A stretch of 64,000 nt of DNA, taken from contig JADIYD010000001.1 of the NCBI GenBank assembly GCA_016705475.1, positions 1-64,000 on the forward strand. The letters are read 5' to 3'. A program made the position numbers and the translations under genes. Shown in pieces: positions 15,689 to 24,390 of the stretch (positions are counted from its first letter, which is position 1; every line of letters starts with the position of its first letter). Source of the stretch: Betaproteobacteria bacterium (GTDB lineage: Bacteria > Pseudomonadota > Gammaproteobacteria > Burkholderiales > Rhodocyclaceae). The notes beneath the pieces are model-generated. The model saw only the letters and a list, made by a program, of their open reading frames with translations, did not search any database and was not told the origin of the DNA.

Positions 15689-16269
15689 ATGATCGGAAGA
15701 CTGACCGGCCTGATCGCCGAAAAGAACCCGCCGCAGATCGTGCTCGACCTCAACGGCGTCGGCTACGAGCTTGACGTGCCGATGAGCACCTTCTACAACC
15801 TGCCGGCGAGCGGCGAGAAGGTCACGTTGCTCACCCACTTCGCGGTGCGCGAGGACGGTCATTTTCTTTACGGTTTCCTGACCGAGGCCGAGCGCTTCGC
15901 CTTCCGGCAGCTGCTCAAGGTCTCCGGCATCGGTGCCCGCACGGCGCTGTCGGTGCTCTCCGGCCTGTCGGTCAATGATCTGGCCGCAGCAGTCGCGCAG
16001 CAGGAACTCGGCCGTCTGATCAAGGTGCCGGGCATCGGCAAAAGACGGCCGAGCGCCTGCTCCTCGAGCTCAAGGGCAAGCTGGCCGATACCATTGGCGG
16101 CGTTTCCCTGCATGCTGCGGTCGACGATGCCAAACAGGACATTTCCAACGCCCTGCTCGCCCTCGGTTACAACGAGAAGGAAGCGGCCGCGGCGATGAAA
16201 CAATTGCCGGCCGACATCGGCACCTCGGATGGCATCCGGGCAGCCCTCAAATTGCTCTCGAAGGTCTGA
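15689..16269 (+). pseudogene. ruvA: ruvA, Holliday junction DNA helicase subunit, frameshifted
   Basis: Opens MIGRLTGLIAEKNPPQIVLDLNGVGYELDVP, the RuvA domain I. The helix-hairpin-helix LIKVPGIGK is reached at 16040. There the A-run has four As where five would give [21 protein letters not shown]. Downstream, the shifted frame continues to SLHAAVDDAKQDISNALLALGY and ALKLLSKV, stop at 16267-16269. One added A restores about 193 aa, the normal size. RuvA is rarely lost while RuvB and RuvC persist, so a sequencing error in the homopolymer is quite possible. The stop overlaps the next ATG. Confidence 0.9.
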
Positions 16270-17324
16270 TGATTCAGGAAAGCGACCCCAAACGGCTGGC
16301 GCAAATTGCGCTGGTGGTGCTGCTCATCATCGGCTGCATCGCGCTCCTGCTGCCTTTCATCGGCGCCATCCTGTTTGCGTTTGTCGTGTGGATCTGCACC
16401 TGGCCCCTCTATGCCGAGAAGCTGCTGCCGCGACTCGGTGGGCGAAACATAGTGGGCGCTTCGCTGATGACGCTGGCGCTGATCCTTGTTCTCTTGCTGC
16501 CGACGCTGGTCATGGCCGGTTCGCTGGCCAACGGTGCAGACAACCTGATCGATTTTCTCAAGCCCTACATCGAAAAAGGCCTGCCCAATGATCCGCCGGG
16601 CTGGCTGGTCGGCCTGCCCTTCTTCGGTAGCGAAATCGATGCGGCATGGCACCGTCTGGCCGGCAACCGCGAAGAGCTCAACGCCCTCGTCAAGCAACTG
16701 ATCGCGCCGGCCCGCCAGTTTGCGCTGGTGCTCGGCGGCATCGCCGCCAATGGCTTGCTCCAGCTGGCATTGGTCCTCTTCGTCACCTTCTTTTTGTACC
16801 GCGACGGTGCGGCGATCAGCAACGCGCTCTATCTCGGCGCCCGCAAGCTGGGCGGCGAACTCGGCGAAAACATGATGGACAAGGCGCGCGGCACGGTGGT
16901 CGGCGTCATGCTCGGCATTGTCGGCACGGCGGCGGCGCAGGGTACGGTGGCGATGATCGGCTTTCTGATTGCCGGCGTTCCGGCCGCCATGCTGCTTGGT
17001 TTCGCCACCTTTTTCCTGTCGATGATCCCGGTCGGCCCGCCGCTGATCTGGGGCGGCGCGGCGGCCTGGTTGTACAGCGAAGGCCAGACCGGCTGGGCGA
17101 TTTTCCTGGTGCTCTACGGCCTGTTCGTGATCAGCAGCATCGACAATTTCGTCAAGCCGATCCTGATCGCCCGCGGTGCGGGGATGTCGATTTTGCTCAT
17201 CGCGCTCGGCGTGCTGGGCGGCGTACTGGTCTTCGGCTTCATCGGCATCTTTCTTGGCCCGGTATTGCTGGCGCTCGGCGACATGCTGTTGCAGCGCTGG
17301 CTTCGTGAGGAACTCCACGCATGA
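16269..17324 (+). CDS. AI-2E/PerM-family membrane permease
   Basis: 351 aa with about eight transmembrane helices. Opens MIQESDPKRLAQIALVVLLIIGCIALLLPF. The family signature AQGTVAMIGFLIAGVPAAMLLGF and FVKPILIARGAGMSILLIALGVLGGVLVFGFIGIFLGP are present. The family includes AI-2 exporters, Na+/H+ antiporters and PerM; substrate cannot be assigned. Unusually, it lies between ruvA and ruvB with overlapping ends on both sides. Confidence 0.85.
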   Translation: MIQESDPKRLAQIALVVLLIIGCIALLLPFIGAILFAFVVWICTWPLYAEKLLPRLGGRNIVGASLMTLALILVLLLPTLVMAGSLANGADNLIDFLKPYIEKGLPNDPPGWLVGLPFFGSEIDAAWHRLAGNREELNALVKQLIAPARQFALVLGGIAANGLLQLALVLFVTFFLYRDGAAISNALYLGARKLGGELGENMMDKARGTVVGVMLGIVGTAAAQGTVAMIGFLIAGVPAAMLLGFATFFLSMIPVGPPLIWGGAAAWLYSEGQTGWAIFLVLYGLFVISSIDNFVKPILIARGAGMSILLIALGVLGGVLVFGFIGIFLGPVLLALGDMLLQRWLREELHA

Positions 17325-18394
17325 TAGAAACCGACAAACTGGGTCCGGGCACGATTCCCACGGTCGACCGGATAATTACCCCGAATTCGAAATCGGCGCA
17401 GGAGGAAGCGCTCGAACGCGCCCTGCGGCCCAAGCGGCTGGCCGACTACACCGGCCAGGTGAAAATCCGCGAGCAGCTCGAAATCTTCATCCAGGCCGCC
17501 CGCAACCGCAGCGAATCGCTCGACCACGTGCTGCTCTTCGGCCCGCCTGGGCTGGGCAAGACAACGCTGGCCCACATCGTCGCCGCCGAAATGGGCGTCA
17601 ATTTGCGCCAGACCTCCGGTCCCGTGCTCGAGCGGGCCGGCGACCTCGCCGCCATCCTGACCAACCTCGAACCGCATGACGTGCTGTTCATCGACGAAAT
17701 CCATCGCCTGAGCCCGGTGGTCGAGGAAATCCTCTACCCGGCGCTCGAAGATTTCCAGATCGACATCATGATCGGTGAGGGCCCGGCCGCGCGTTCGGTC
17801 AAGCTCGATCTGCCGCCCTTCACGCTGGTCGGCGCCACCACCCGCGCCGGCATGCTGACCAATCCGCTGCGCGATCGCTTCGGCATCGTCGCCCGCCTCG
17901 AGTTCTACACGGCGGAAGAGTTGAAAAGCATCGTCACCCGCTCGGCTGCCCTGCTCAATGCACCGATTGATGCCGAGGGGGCCTTCGAGATCGCCAAACG
18001 TTCGCGCGGCACGCCGCGCATCGCAAATCGCCTGCTGCGTCGCGTCCGCGACTACGCCGAGGTCAAGGCCGATGGCAACATCACGAGCGGCGTCGCCGAC
18101 AAGGCGCTGCACATGCTCGACGTCGATCCGGCCGGCCTCGACGTCATGGACCGCAAACTGCTCTCGGCCATCATCGACAAATTCGGCGGCGGCCCGGTTG
18201 GCGTGGACAACATCGCGGCAGCCATTGGCGAAGCGCGCGACACCATCGAGGACGTGCTGGAGCCCTACCTCATCCAGCAGGGCTACCTCCAGCGCACCTT
18301 GCGCGGCCGCATCGCGACGCCCGCCGTCTATCGCCATCTCGGGCTGGCCGAACCGGCCAGTGCTGTCGTTCGGGACCTGCTCGCGGAGGAGTGA
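17321..18394 (+). CDS. ruvB: Holliday junction branch-migration ATPase RuvB
   Basis: 357 aa. An N-terminal extension (IETDKLGPGTIPTVDRIITPN) precedes RPKRLADYTGQ. Walker A GPPGLGKT is near residue 75, Walker B LFIDEIHRLSP near 125, sensor VGATTRAGMLTNPLRDRFG near 170-190. The C-terminal winged helix includes LEPYLIQQGYLQRTLRGR. It pumps DNA through the RuvA-bound junction. It overlaps perM by 4 bases (ATGA). Confidence 0.97.
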   Translation: MIETDKLGPGTIPTVDRIITPNSKSAQEEALERALRPKRLADYTGQVKIREQLEIFIQAARNRSESLDHVLLFGPPGLGKTTLAHIVAAEMGVNLRQTSGPVLERAGDLAAILTNLEPHDVLFIDEIHRLSPVVEEILYPALEDFQIDIMIGEGPAARSVKLDLPPFTLVGATTRAGMLTNPLRDRFGIVARLEFYTAEELKSIVTRSAALLNAPIDAEGAFEIAKRSRGTPRIANRLLRRVRDYAEVKADGNITSGVADKALHMLDVDPAGLDVMDRKLLSAIIDKFGGGPVGVDNIAAAIGEARDTIEDVLEPYLIQQGYLQRTLRGRIATPAVYRHLGLAEPASAVVRDLLAEE

Positions 18395-18476
18395 GGTAGG
18401 GTCGAGGGATTCTCCACAATCGTTCTGGAAACAGATTGTTACAGAACATTGTTGCAGCGCAAGGTAAAATCACGGG

Positions 18477-18899
18477 ATGAAATACGAGCCGAAACCCAAC
18501 GCCTTTACCATCCCTGTCCGCGTCTATTACGAAGACACGGATGCCGGCGGCGTCGTTTATTACGCCAACTACCTCAAATTCTTCGAACGCTGCCGCACCG
18601 AGTGGATGCGTTTTGCCGGGCATGACCAGTCGGCACTGGCTGCCGAGGCCGGTATCGGCTTCGTGGCGCGCAAGGCGAGCTGCGAGTACCTGAAGCCGGC
18701 ACGCCTCGACGACGAATTGATCGTCGGCCTCGAAGTCGAAAAACTGACTCGCGTCCGCGTTGTTTTCCGCCAGCACGTCCGCCGTGGCGACGTCGAGCTG
18801 GTCACCGGCACGGTCGAAATCGCCTGCGTCAACATGGCCACCATGACGCCCTCCGCCATCCCCGAATTCCTGCACAGCAAACTGGAAGCGCTTAAATGA
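18477..18899 (+). CDS. ybgC: Tol-Pal system-associated acyl-CoA thioesterase YbgC
   Basis: 140 aa hot-dog-fold thioesterase. RVYYEDTDAGGVVYYANYLKFFERCRTEW holds the catalytic Asp of the 4-HBT-like family. It hydrolyses acyl-CoA or acyl-ACP and is the usual first gene of the tol-pal operon. TAAAAT at 18465-18470 ends 6 bases before the ATG, so a transcript may start at or near the start codon. The stop overlaps tolQ ATG (ATGA). Confidence 0.95.
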   Translation: MKYEPKPNAFTIPVRVYYEDTDAGGVVYYANYLKFFERCRTEWMRFAGHDQSALAAEAGIGFVARKASCEYLKPARLDDELIVGLEVEKLTRVRVVFRQHVRRGDVELVTGTVEIACVNMATMTPSAIPEFLHSKLEALK

Positions 18900-19573
18900 A
18901 CGTCACCCAGGATCTTTCCATCCTCCACCTCATTCTTCAGGCCAGTGCGGTCGTTCAGGCAGTCATGCTCCTGTTGGCCGGCGTCTCGTTCATGTCCTGG
19001 TATTACATTTTCATGAAGTGGTTTGCCGTCAAACAGGCCCGCGCCAAGACCGAAACCTTCGAGCGCGATTTCTGGTCGGGCGGCGACCTCAACAACCTGT
19101 TCAACAGCGCAGTGAATGACCGCCATCACGCGGGCTCGATGGAGCGCATCTTCGAGTCGGGCTTCCGCGAATTCACCAAGCTGCGTGGCCAGAAGAACCT
19201 TGAATCCAAGGACTTCGTCGACGGCTCCCGTCGCGCCATGCGCGCCACCTACCAGCGCGAGATGGATTCGCTCGAAGCGCACCTCGCCTTCCTCGCTTCG
19301 GTCGGCTCGGTCAGCCCCTACATCGGCCTGTTCGGTACCGTCTGGGGCATCATGCACGCCTTCCGTGCCCTCTCCAATGTTGGCTCGGCGACGCTTGCCT
19401 CGGTTGCCCCGGGCATTGCCGAAGCGCTCGTCGCGACGGCCATCGGCCTGTTCGCTGCCATTCCCGCCGTGCTCGCCTACAACCGTTTCTCGCATGACAT
19501 CGACCGTCTGGCGACGCGCTACGAGTCGTTCATGGAGGAGTTCTCGAACATCCTGCAAAGGCAGACGCGTTAA
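18896..19573 (+). CDS. tolQ: TolQ, inner-membrane component of the Tol-Pal motor
   Basis: 225 aa MotA/TolQ/ExbB family. Three transmembrane segments: about 17-40, and around SVGSVSPYIGLFGTVWGIMHAF and LVATAIGLFAAIPAVLAYNRF, which line the proton channel. With TolR it converts the proton gradient into motion of TolA to constrict the outer membrane at division. Ends 3 bases before tolR. Confidence 0.97.
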   Translation: MNVTQDLSILHLILQASAVVQAVMLLLAGVSFMSWYYIFMKWFAVKQARAKTETFERDFWSGGDLNNLFNSAVNDRHHAGSMERIFESGFREFTKLRGQKNLESKDFVDGSRRAMRATYQREMDSLEAHLAFLASVGSVSPYIGLFGTVWGIMHAFRALSNVGSATLASVAPGIAEALVATAIGLFAAIPAVLAYNRFSHDIDRLATRYESFMEEFSNILQRQTR

Positions 19574-19576
19574 GCC

Positions 19577-19978
19577 ATGCGCCAGCGCCGTCTAAAAAGC
19601 GAAATCAACGTCGTTCCCTACATCGACGTCATGCTCGTGCTGCTGGTCATTTTCATGGTGGCGACGCCGATGATGACGACCGGTTCGGTCGACTTGCCTG
19701 CTTCAGGCACGGCACCACAAAAGCCGGACAAGTACGTCAAGGTACAGATCAAGGACGACGGCAGCCTGTCGCTGTTCAGCATCAAGGGCGACGAAACGAA
19801 GCTCAAGGGCATCAAGGAGCTCAAGGCTGAGCTGGCCAAGGCCGCTGACCAGAACACCCCGATCCTTATCGCCGGGGCCAAGGACACGCAGTACAAGAAC
19901 GTCATCGAAGTGCTCGATGAAGCCAAGCGCGCCGGTTTCCAGCGAGTTGGCCTGGAAACTGCCAGCGCCAGCAAATAA
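19577..19978 (+). CDS. tolR: TolR, inner-membrane component of the Tol-Pal motor
   Basis: 133 aa ExbD/TolR family. The single transmembrane helix has the conserved aspartate: INVVPYIDVMLVLLVIFMVATPMM. The periplasmic domain begins about residue 40 and ends GLETASASK. It pairs with TolQ. Confidence 0.97.
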   Translation: MRQRRLKSEINVVPYIDVMLVLLVIFMVATPMMTTGSVDLPASGTAPQKPDKYVKVQIKDDGSLSLFSIKGDETKLKGIKELKAELAKAADQNTPILIAGAKDTQYKNVIEVLDEAKRAGFQRVGLETASASK

Positions 19979-19984
19979 GTGGAC

Positions 19985-20755
19985 ATGATCCTCGACAAAC
20001 CCGAAGAGCCCGGCAAGAACTACGCGCTGGCGTTCACCATCCTGGTGCACGTGGCCTTGGTCGCCTTCCTGTTTTTCGGGGTGCAATGGAAGCGCAGCAA
20101 GCCGGAGGTCATGGAAGTCGAGTTGTGGTCGCCAACGCCGATGCCGGCCCAGTACGTGCCGCCGCCACCTCCGCCGCCGCCAAAGCCCGAAGTGAAGCCA
20201 GAACCGCTGCCCAAGGTCGAGCCGAAACCTGCGCCCGTGCTCAAAAAGCCGGATATCGTGGTCAAGGAAGAGAAAAAGAAGCCGGAACCCAAAAAGCCCG
20301 AGCCCAAACCGGAGCCGCCCAAGCCCGAGCCCAAGCCCGAGGTCAAACCACCGCCCAAGTTCGATTTCAGCAAGGAGCTGTCGCGTGAAACGGCGGAGCT
20401 CAAGCCGCGTCCCAATACGCAGCAGATGGCCAATGCGGCGGCGGCCGAGGCCGAGCAGCGGGCGTCGTCGAACAAGCGTGGGGTGGCCGATTACGCGAAC
20501 AAGATTCGTGTCCGGATTCGCAGCAACATTACTTTGCCTCCCTCAATTCAGGGCAATCCGGAAGCGATCTTTGAAGTCAGCCAATTGCCGACGCGCGAAG
20601 TCCTGTCAGTCAAGCTCAAGCGCTCCAGTGGCAACCCGGCGCTGGACGAGGCCATTGAAAGAGCGATCCGGAAATCGTCACCCTTGCCGGCGCCGGATGA
20701 TCCTTCGCTTTTTCAACGTGACCTGACCATCAAATACAAGCCGTTAGAAGAGTAA
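19985..20755 (+). CDS. tolA: TolA, transperiplasmic link protein
   Basis: About 256 aa from ATG 19985; a GTG abutting the tolR stop at 19979 is an alternative start. One transmembrane anchor (about 15-33, LAFTILVHVALVAFLFFGV). A long Pro/Lys/Glu-rich linker (PPPPPPPPKPEVKPEPLPK and similar, about 55-120) spans the periplasm. The C-terminal TolA/TonB-like domain has RVRIRSNITLPP and TREVLSVKLKRSSGNPALDEAI. It links the TolQR motor to Pal and TolB. Confidence 0.95.
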   Translation: MILDKPEEPGKNYALAFTILVHVALVAFLFFGVQWKRSKPEVMEVELWSPTPMPAQYVPPPPPPPPKPEVKPEPLPKVEPKPAPVLKKPDIVVKEEKKKPEPKKPEPKPEPPKPEPKPEVKPPPKFDFSKELSRETAELKPRPNTQQMANAAAAEAEQRASSNKRGVADYANKIRVRIRSNITLPPSIQGNPEAIFEVSQLPTREVLSVKLKRSSGNPALDEAIERAIRKSSPLPAPDDPSLFQRDLTIKYKPLEE

Positions 20756-20770
20756 AATCGCGCGATCTTT

Positions 20771-22057
20771 ATGAAAATGAATGCAATGTCCCTATTTTTC
20801 CGTTTCATTTTTCTGCCTTTTTTCCTGTTGACCGCAGGATTCGCCCAGGCCCAGCTGTCAATCGAGATTACCGGTGCCGGTGCCAACCGGATTCCGGTGA
20901 CCATCGTCGATTTCCCCGGTGATCCGGCCGCCTCGCGCGTCATCACCTCGACCGTGCGTGCCGATCTGGAGCGTAGCGGCCTGTTCAAGTTGGTCGACCA
21001 CAACGGTCTGGCGCTTGACGAAAACGCACCGATCAACCACGCCGACTGGAAGGGCCGCGGTGCCGATGCGCTGGCTGCCGGCAGCATCGCGCGCAGTGCC
21101 GATGGCCGTATGGAAGCCCGCTTCCGCCTCTACGACACACAAAAGGGCGTGTCGCTGGGCGGGGCCGCTTACGTGACCAACGCGACCCAGTTGCGCGCCG
21201 CCGGCCATCGCATCGCCGATTTCATCTACGAAAAGCTGACCGGCGAAAAGGGCGTCTTCTCGACGCGGATCGCCTACGTCGTCAAGGCGCGTGGCCAGTT
21301 CCTGCTGCAGATCGCCGATTCCGACGGCCAGAATGCCGCCACGGCGCTGACCTCGACCGAGCCGATCATCTCGCCGGTCTGGTCGCCGGATGGCGGCCGC
21401 CTGGCCTACGTTTCCTTCGAAAAGAAGAAGCCGGTCATCTACGTGCATTCGCTGGCTTCCGGTCAGCGTCACATCGTCGCCAATTTCAAGGGTTCCAACT
21501 CGGCACCGGGTTGGTCGCCGGATGGGCGCAAGCTTGCCGTGGTCCTGTCGAAGGACGGCTTCTCGCAGCTTTATTCGGTCAATGCCGACGGCAGCGGCCT
21601 GCAGCGCATCACCCAGTCCTCCGGCATCGACACCGAGCCGCGCTATTCAGCCGATGGCGGCACGATCTATTTCACGTCCGACCGTGGCGGCAGCCCGCAG
21701 GTTTACCAGATCGGCGCCAATGGCGGCGACGCCCGCCGCGTCACCTACGAGGGCAGCTACAACGTGTCACCGCGCCCGTCGCCGGATGGCAAGAGCCTCG
21801 CTTTCATCAGCCGCCGCGAAGGTCGCTTCCAGCTTGCCGTCATGGATCTGGCCAGCCGCCAGGTGCAGGTGGTGAGCGATTCGAACAAGGACGAATCCCC
21901 CAGTTTCGCCCCCAACAGCCGCATGATCCTGATCGCCACTGAAGTTGGCGGTCGCGGCGTACTATCGGCTGTCTCCAGCGATGGCAGGATCAAACAACGC
22001 CTCACGGTCGCCGCAGGTGATGTGCGCGAACCGGCTTGGGGTCCTTACTTCCAATAA
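20771..22057 (+). CDS. tolB: TolB, periplasmic beta-propeller protein of Tol-Pal
   Basis: 428 aa. The signal peptide ends AGFAQAQ (about residue 28); its codons coincide with a reverse copy of the dispersed repeat (20801-20845). The N-terminal domain has VVDFPGDPAASRVI; six WD40-like blades (PVWSPDGGRLAYVS, APGWSPDGRKLAVVL, PRYSADGGTIYFTSDRGGSPQVY) follow. It binds Pal and TolA. In-frame ATG 20777 is an alternative start. Confidence 0.96.
   Translation: MKMNAMSLFFRFIFLPFFLLTAGFAQAQLSIEITGAGANRIPVTIVDFPGDPAASRVITSTVRADLERSGLFKLVDHNGLALDENAPINHADWKGRGADALAAGSIARSADGRMEARFRLYDTQKGVSLGGAAYVTNATQLRAAGHRIADFIYEKLTGEKGVFSTRIAYVVKARGQFLLQIADSDGQNAATALTSTEPIISPVWSPDGGRLAYVSFEKKKPVIYVHSLASGQRHIVANFKGSNSAPGWSPDGRKLAVVLSKDGFSQLYSVNADGSGLQRITQSSGIDTEPRYSADGGTIYFTSDRGGSPQVYQIGANGGDARRVTYEGSYNVSPRPSPDGKSLAFISRREGRFQLAVMDLASRQVQVVSDSNKDESPSFAPNSRMILIATEVGGRGVLSAVSSDGRIKQRLTVAAGDVREPAWGPYFQ
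20801..20845 (-). repeat. Dispersed repeat, copy 8, in tolB signal-peptide codons
   Basis: On the minus strand: GAATCCTGCGGTCAACAGGA, then AAAAAGGCAGAAAAATGAAA. It reproduces core and both A-tracts inside coding sequence. Confidence 0.75.
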
Positions 22058-22082
22058 TCCACACGTCCATCCGGAGAACTTC

Positions 22083-22631
22083 GTGAAAAAATTGCTTATC
22101 CCCGCCCTGCTCGCAGCCCTCCTCGTCGGCTGCTCCACCACCCCGCTGCCCGAAGACAGCAATGGTGCGCCGGTTGAATCGCGCAGCGGTTCGTCGTCCA
22201 CCGGCGTTGCCCCGGTCACCGCCGGCGGCCTTGATGCCAGCGGCCTGCCGCGCGAACTGACCGATCCGAAGAGCAAGCTGTCCCAGCGCAGCATCTACTT
22301 CGACCTCGACAGCTACGAAGTGAAGGGCGACTACAAGGATCTGGTTGCTTCCCACGCCAAGTACCTGGTCGCCAACAAGGGTTTCAAGGTTCTGCTCCAG
22401 GGCAATACCGACGAGCGCGGCAGCCGCGAATACAATCTCGCGCTCGGCCAGAAGCGTGCTGAAGCCGTCAAGCGTTCGCTGACCCTGCTCGGCGTCACGG
22501 AAGCCCAGATCGAATCCGTCAGCCTCGGCGAAGAAAAGCCGAAGGATGCCGGTCATGACGAAGCTGCCTGGTCGCAAAACCGTCGTGCCGACATCCTGTA
22601 CAAGGCTGCCGACGGCCGCGGCGAGTTCTAA
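22083..22631 (+). CDS. pal: Pal, peptidoglycan-associated lipoprotein
   Basis: 182 aa from GTG 22083, preceded by CGGAGA. Lipobox LLVGCS places the lipid-modified Cys near residue 18. The OmpA-like domain contains SIYFDLDSYEVK, GNTDERGSREYNLALGQKRAEAV and the final NRRADILY. It anchors the outer membrane to peptidoglycan and is pulled by TolA. Confidence 0.96.
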   Translation: MKKLLIPALLAALLVGCSTTPLPEDSNGAPVESRSGSSSTGVAPVTAGGLDASGLPRELTDPKSKLSQRSIYFDLDSYEVKGDYKDLVASHAKYLVANKGFKVLLQGNTDERGSREYNLALGQKRAEAVKRSLTLLGVTEAQIESVSLGEEKPKDAGHDEAAWSQNRRADILYKAADGRGEF

Positions 22632-22633
22632 GC

Positions 22634-23374
22634 ATGCGCCCGGTTCGAATCGCCCTTCTGATTGCCGCGCTGGGTTCTGTTCAGGCCCACGCTGGCGTTT
22701 TTGACGACGACGAAGCTCGCCGGCAGATCATCGATCTGCGCGTCAAGAGCGAGGCGCGATTCGACCAGCAGGCCAAGGGCCAGCTGGATCTGGCCAACCA
22801 GATCCAGCGCCAGGCCGATGAGATTTCCCGGCTGCGCGGCCAGATCGAAACGCTCAATTACGAGCTGGAGACGGCCAAGAAACGCCAGCAGGACTTCTAC
22901 CTCGACCTCGACACCCGCCTGCGCAAATTTGAAACCGCCGAAAGCACCAATGCTGCGGTCAACCCGGAAAACGGGGCAAATTCCAAACCGGCCAGTGATC
23001 CGGCCAAGGAAGGTCAGGAATACGAAGCGGCCCTGAATCAGTTCAAGGCCGGCAAGTACAAAGAAGCCGCCGCCGGTTTTGGCGCCTTCGTGCAGAAGTA
23101 TCCGGCCAGCTCTCTGGCCCCCAATGCCCAATACTGGCTGGGCAACGCCTGGTATGCCCAGCGCGACTGCAAGCGCGCCATCGAGGCGCAGAGCGTGGTG
23201 ACCACCAAGTACGCCGACAGCGCCAAGGCGCCGGACGCCTGGCTCGCCATCGCCACCTGCCAGCAGGAACTGGGCAACCCGACGGGAACCAAGCGCTCGC
23301 TGGAAACTGTGATCGCCAAGTATCCAACTGCCCCGGCCGCCGAAACGGCCCGCGAACGTCTGAAGAAGAAATAA
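22634..23374 (+). CDS. cpoB: CpoB (YbgF), Tol-associated cell division coordinator
   Basis: 246 aa. Signal peptide 1-21 (IAALGSVQAHAG). Coiled coil about 35-100 (QIQRQADEISRLRGQIETLN). A linker, NAAVNPENGANSKPAS, follows, then TPR repeats (YEAALNQFKAGKYKEAAAGF, PNAQYWLGNAWYAQ). It coordinates peptidoglycan synthesis with Tol constriction. The linker codons match a dispersed-repeat copy (22948-22984), which fits a tolerant region. Confidence 0.95.
   Translation: MRPVRIALLIAALGSVQAHAGVFDDDEARRQIIDLRVKSEARFDQQAKGQLDLANQIQRQADEISRLRGQIETLNYELETAKKRQQDFYLDLDTRLRKFETAESTNAAVNPENGANSKPASDPAKEGQEYEAALNQFKAGKYKEAAAGFGAFVQKYPASSLAPNAQYWLGNAWYAQRDCKRAIEAQSVVTTKYADSAKAPDAWLAIATCQQELGNPTGTKRSLETVIAKYPTAPAAETARERLKKK
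22948..22984 (+). repeat. Dispersed repeat, copy 9, in cpoB linker codons
   Basis: CCAATGCTGCGGTCAACCCG, then GAAAACGGGGCAAATTCC. Sits exactly in the low-constraint linker between coiled coil and TPR domain. Confidence 0.65.
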
Positions 23375-24013
23375 TTGGCACTGCGTCTCACCGAGATTTT
23401 TTACTCCCTGCAGGGCGAGGCGTCACGCGCCGGCCTGCCGACCGTGTTCGTCCGCCTGACGGGCTGTCCGCTGCGTTGCACCTGGTGTGACACGACCTAC
23501 AGCTTTACGGGCGGCGAGCCGGCCAGCATCGAATCGGTACTGGCCGAAGTCGGCAAATACCCGGCCCGCCAGATCTGCGTCACCGGCGGTGAGCCGCTGT
23601 CGCAGAAGGAGTGCCTGCCGCTGCTCACGGCGTTGTGTGACGCCGGCTACGACGTGTCGCTGGAAACCTCGGGGGCGCTCGACGTCGCTGATGTCGACCC
23701 GCGCGTGTCGCGCATCATGGACCTCAAGGCACCCGATTCAGGCGAGTCGGCAAAGAATCTGTGGAGTAACCTCGAGGCGCTCAAACAAGGCGACGAGATC
23801 AAGATCGTCATCGCCTCGCGCGGTGACTACGAGTGGGCGCGCCAAGTCCTGCGCGAACGGCAGATCAATCGTCTGTGCCCGGTGCTGCTGTCGCCGGCCG
23901 GCGGGCTCATCGAGCCGCAGTCGCTGGCCGACTGGATTCTTGAAGATGGCCTTGACGTCAGGTTCCAGCTGCAATTGCACAAGCTGCTTTGGGGTAACAT
24001 GAAGGGAAAATAA
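23375..24013 (+). CDS. queE: 7-carboxy-7-deazaguanine synthase QueE
   Basis: 212 aa radical-SAM enzyme of queuosine/7-deazaguanine synthesis. TTG start immediately follows the cpoB stop. LRLTEIFYSLQGEASRAGLPTVF is the family opening. The cluster cysteines lie in GCPLRCTWCDTTY. CVTGGEPLSQ is the SAM GGE motif. Its pathway partner queC lies 6 kb downstream; in many relatives they are adjacent. Confidence 0.94.
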   Translation: MALRLTEIFYSLQGEASRAGLPTVFVRLTGCPLRCTWCDTTYSFTGGEPASIESVLAEVGKYPARQICVTGGEPLSQKECLPLLTALCDAGYDVSLETSGALDVADVDPRVSRIMDLKAPDSGESAKNLWSNLEALKQGDEIKIVIASRGDYEWARQVLRERQINRLCPVLLSPAGGLIEPQSLADWILEDGLDVRFQLQLHKLLWGNMKGK

Positions 24014-24027
24014 AGGAGGAGACGAGC

Positions 24028-24390
24028 ATGGACCGCAATCGCCGCAAGTTTTCCCGTATTCCCTTTCAGACCGAAGCCAGCCTTTTCCTCCCGGACGGCG
24101 AATACGTCGTCGAGGTACTTGATCTCTCGCTGAAAGGCGCGCTGATCCATCCGAATGCCGACATGTTCGTCACCGTTGGCACCAACTGCACCTTGAAAAT
24201 TCGTCTGGATGGTTCCGGTGCGGTCATCCGCATGGAAGCCACCGTCGTGCATCACATGGCCAACTACTACGGTCTGGCGTGTCGCGACATCGATCTCGAC
24301 AGCGTCACTCACCTGCGTCGGCTGGTCGAGCTCAACCTTGGTGACGAGGCGCTGGCAGAGCGGGAGTTTTCCCTGCTCGCGATACCCTAG
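24028..24390 (+). CDS. PilZ-domain c-di-GMP-binding protein
   Basis: 120 aa, one PilZ domain. NRRKFSRIPF gives the RxxxR c-di-GMP motif, and VLDLSLKGALI gives the D/NxSxxG motif. It probably acts as a free adaptor in c-di-GMP signalling. The stop TAG lies in a CTAG tetramer that is also the target duplication of the adjacent MITE; insertion regenerated the stop. Confidence 0.85.
   Translation: MDRNRRKFSRIPFQTEASLFLPDGEYVVEVLDLSLKGALIHPNADMFVTVGTNCTLKIRLDGSGAVIRMEATVVHHMANYYGLACRDIDLDSVTHLRRLVELNLGDEALAEREFSLLAIP

Noticed and set aside
22637..22652. GGTTCGAATCGCCC resembling a tRNA T-arm
   Set aside because: It is the start of cpoB (codons for RPVRIAL) and has no flanking acceptor or anticodon stems.
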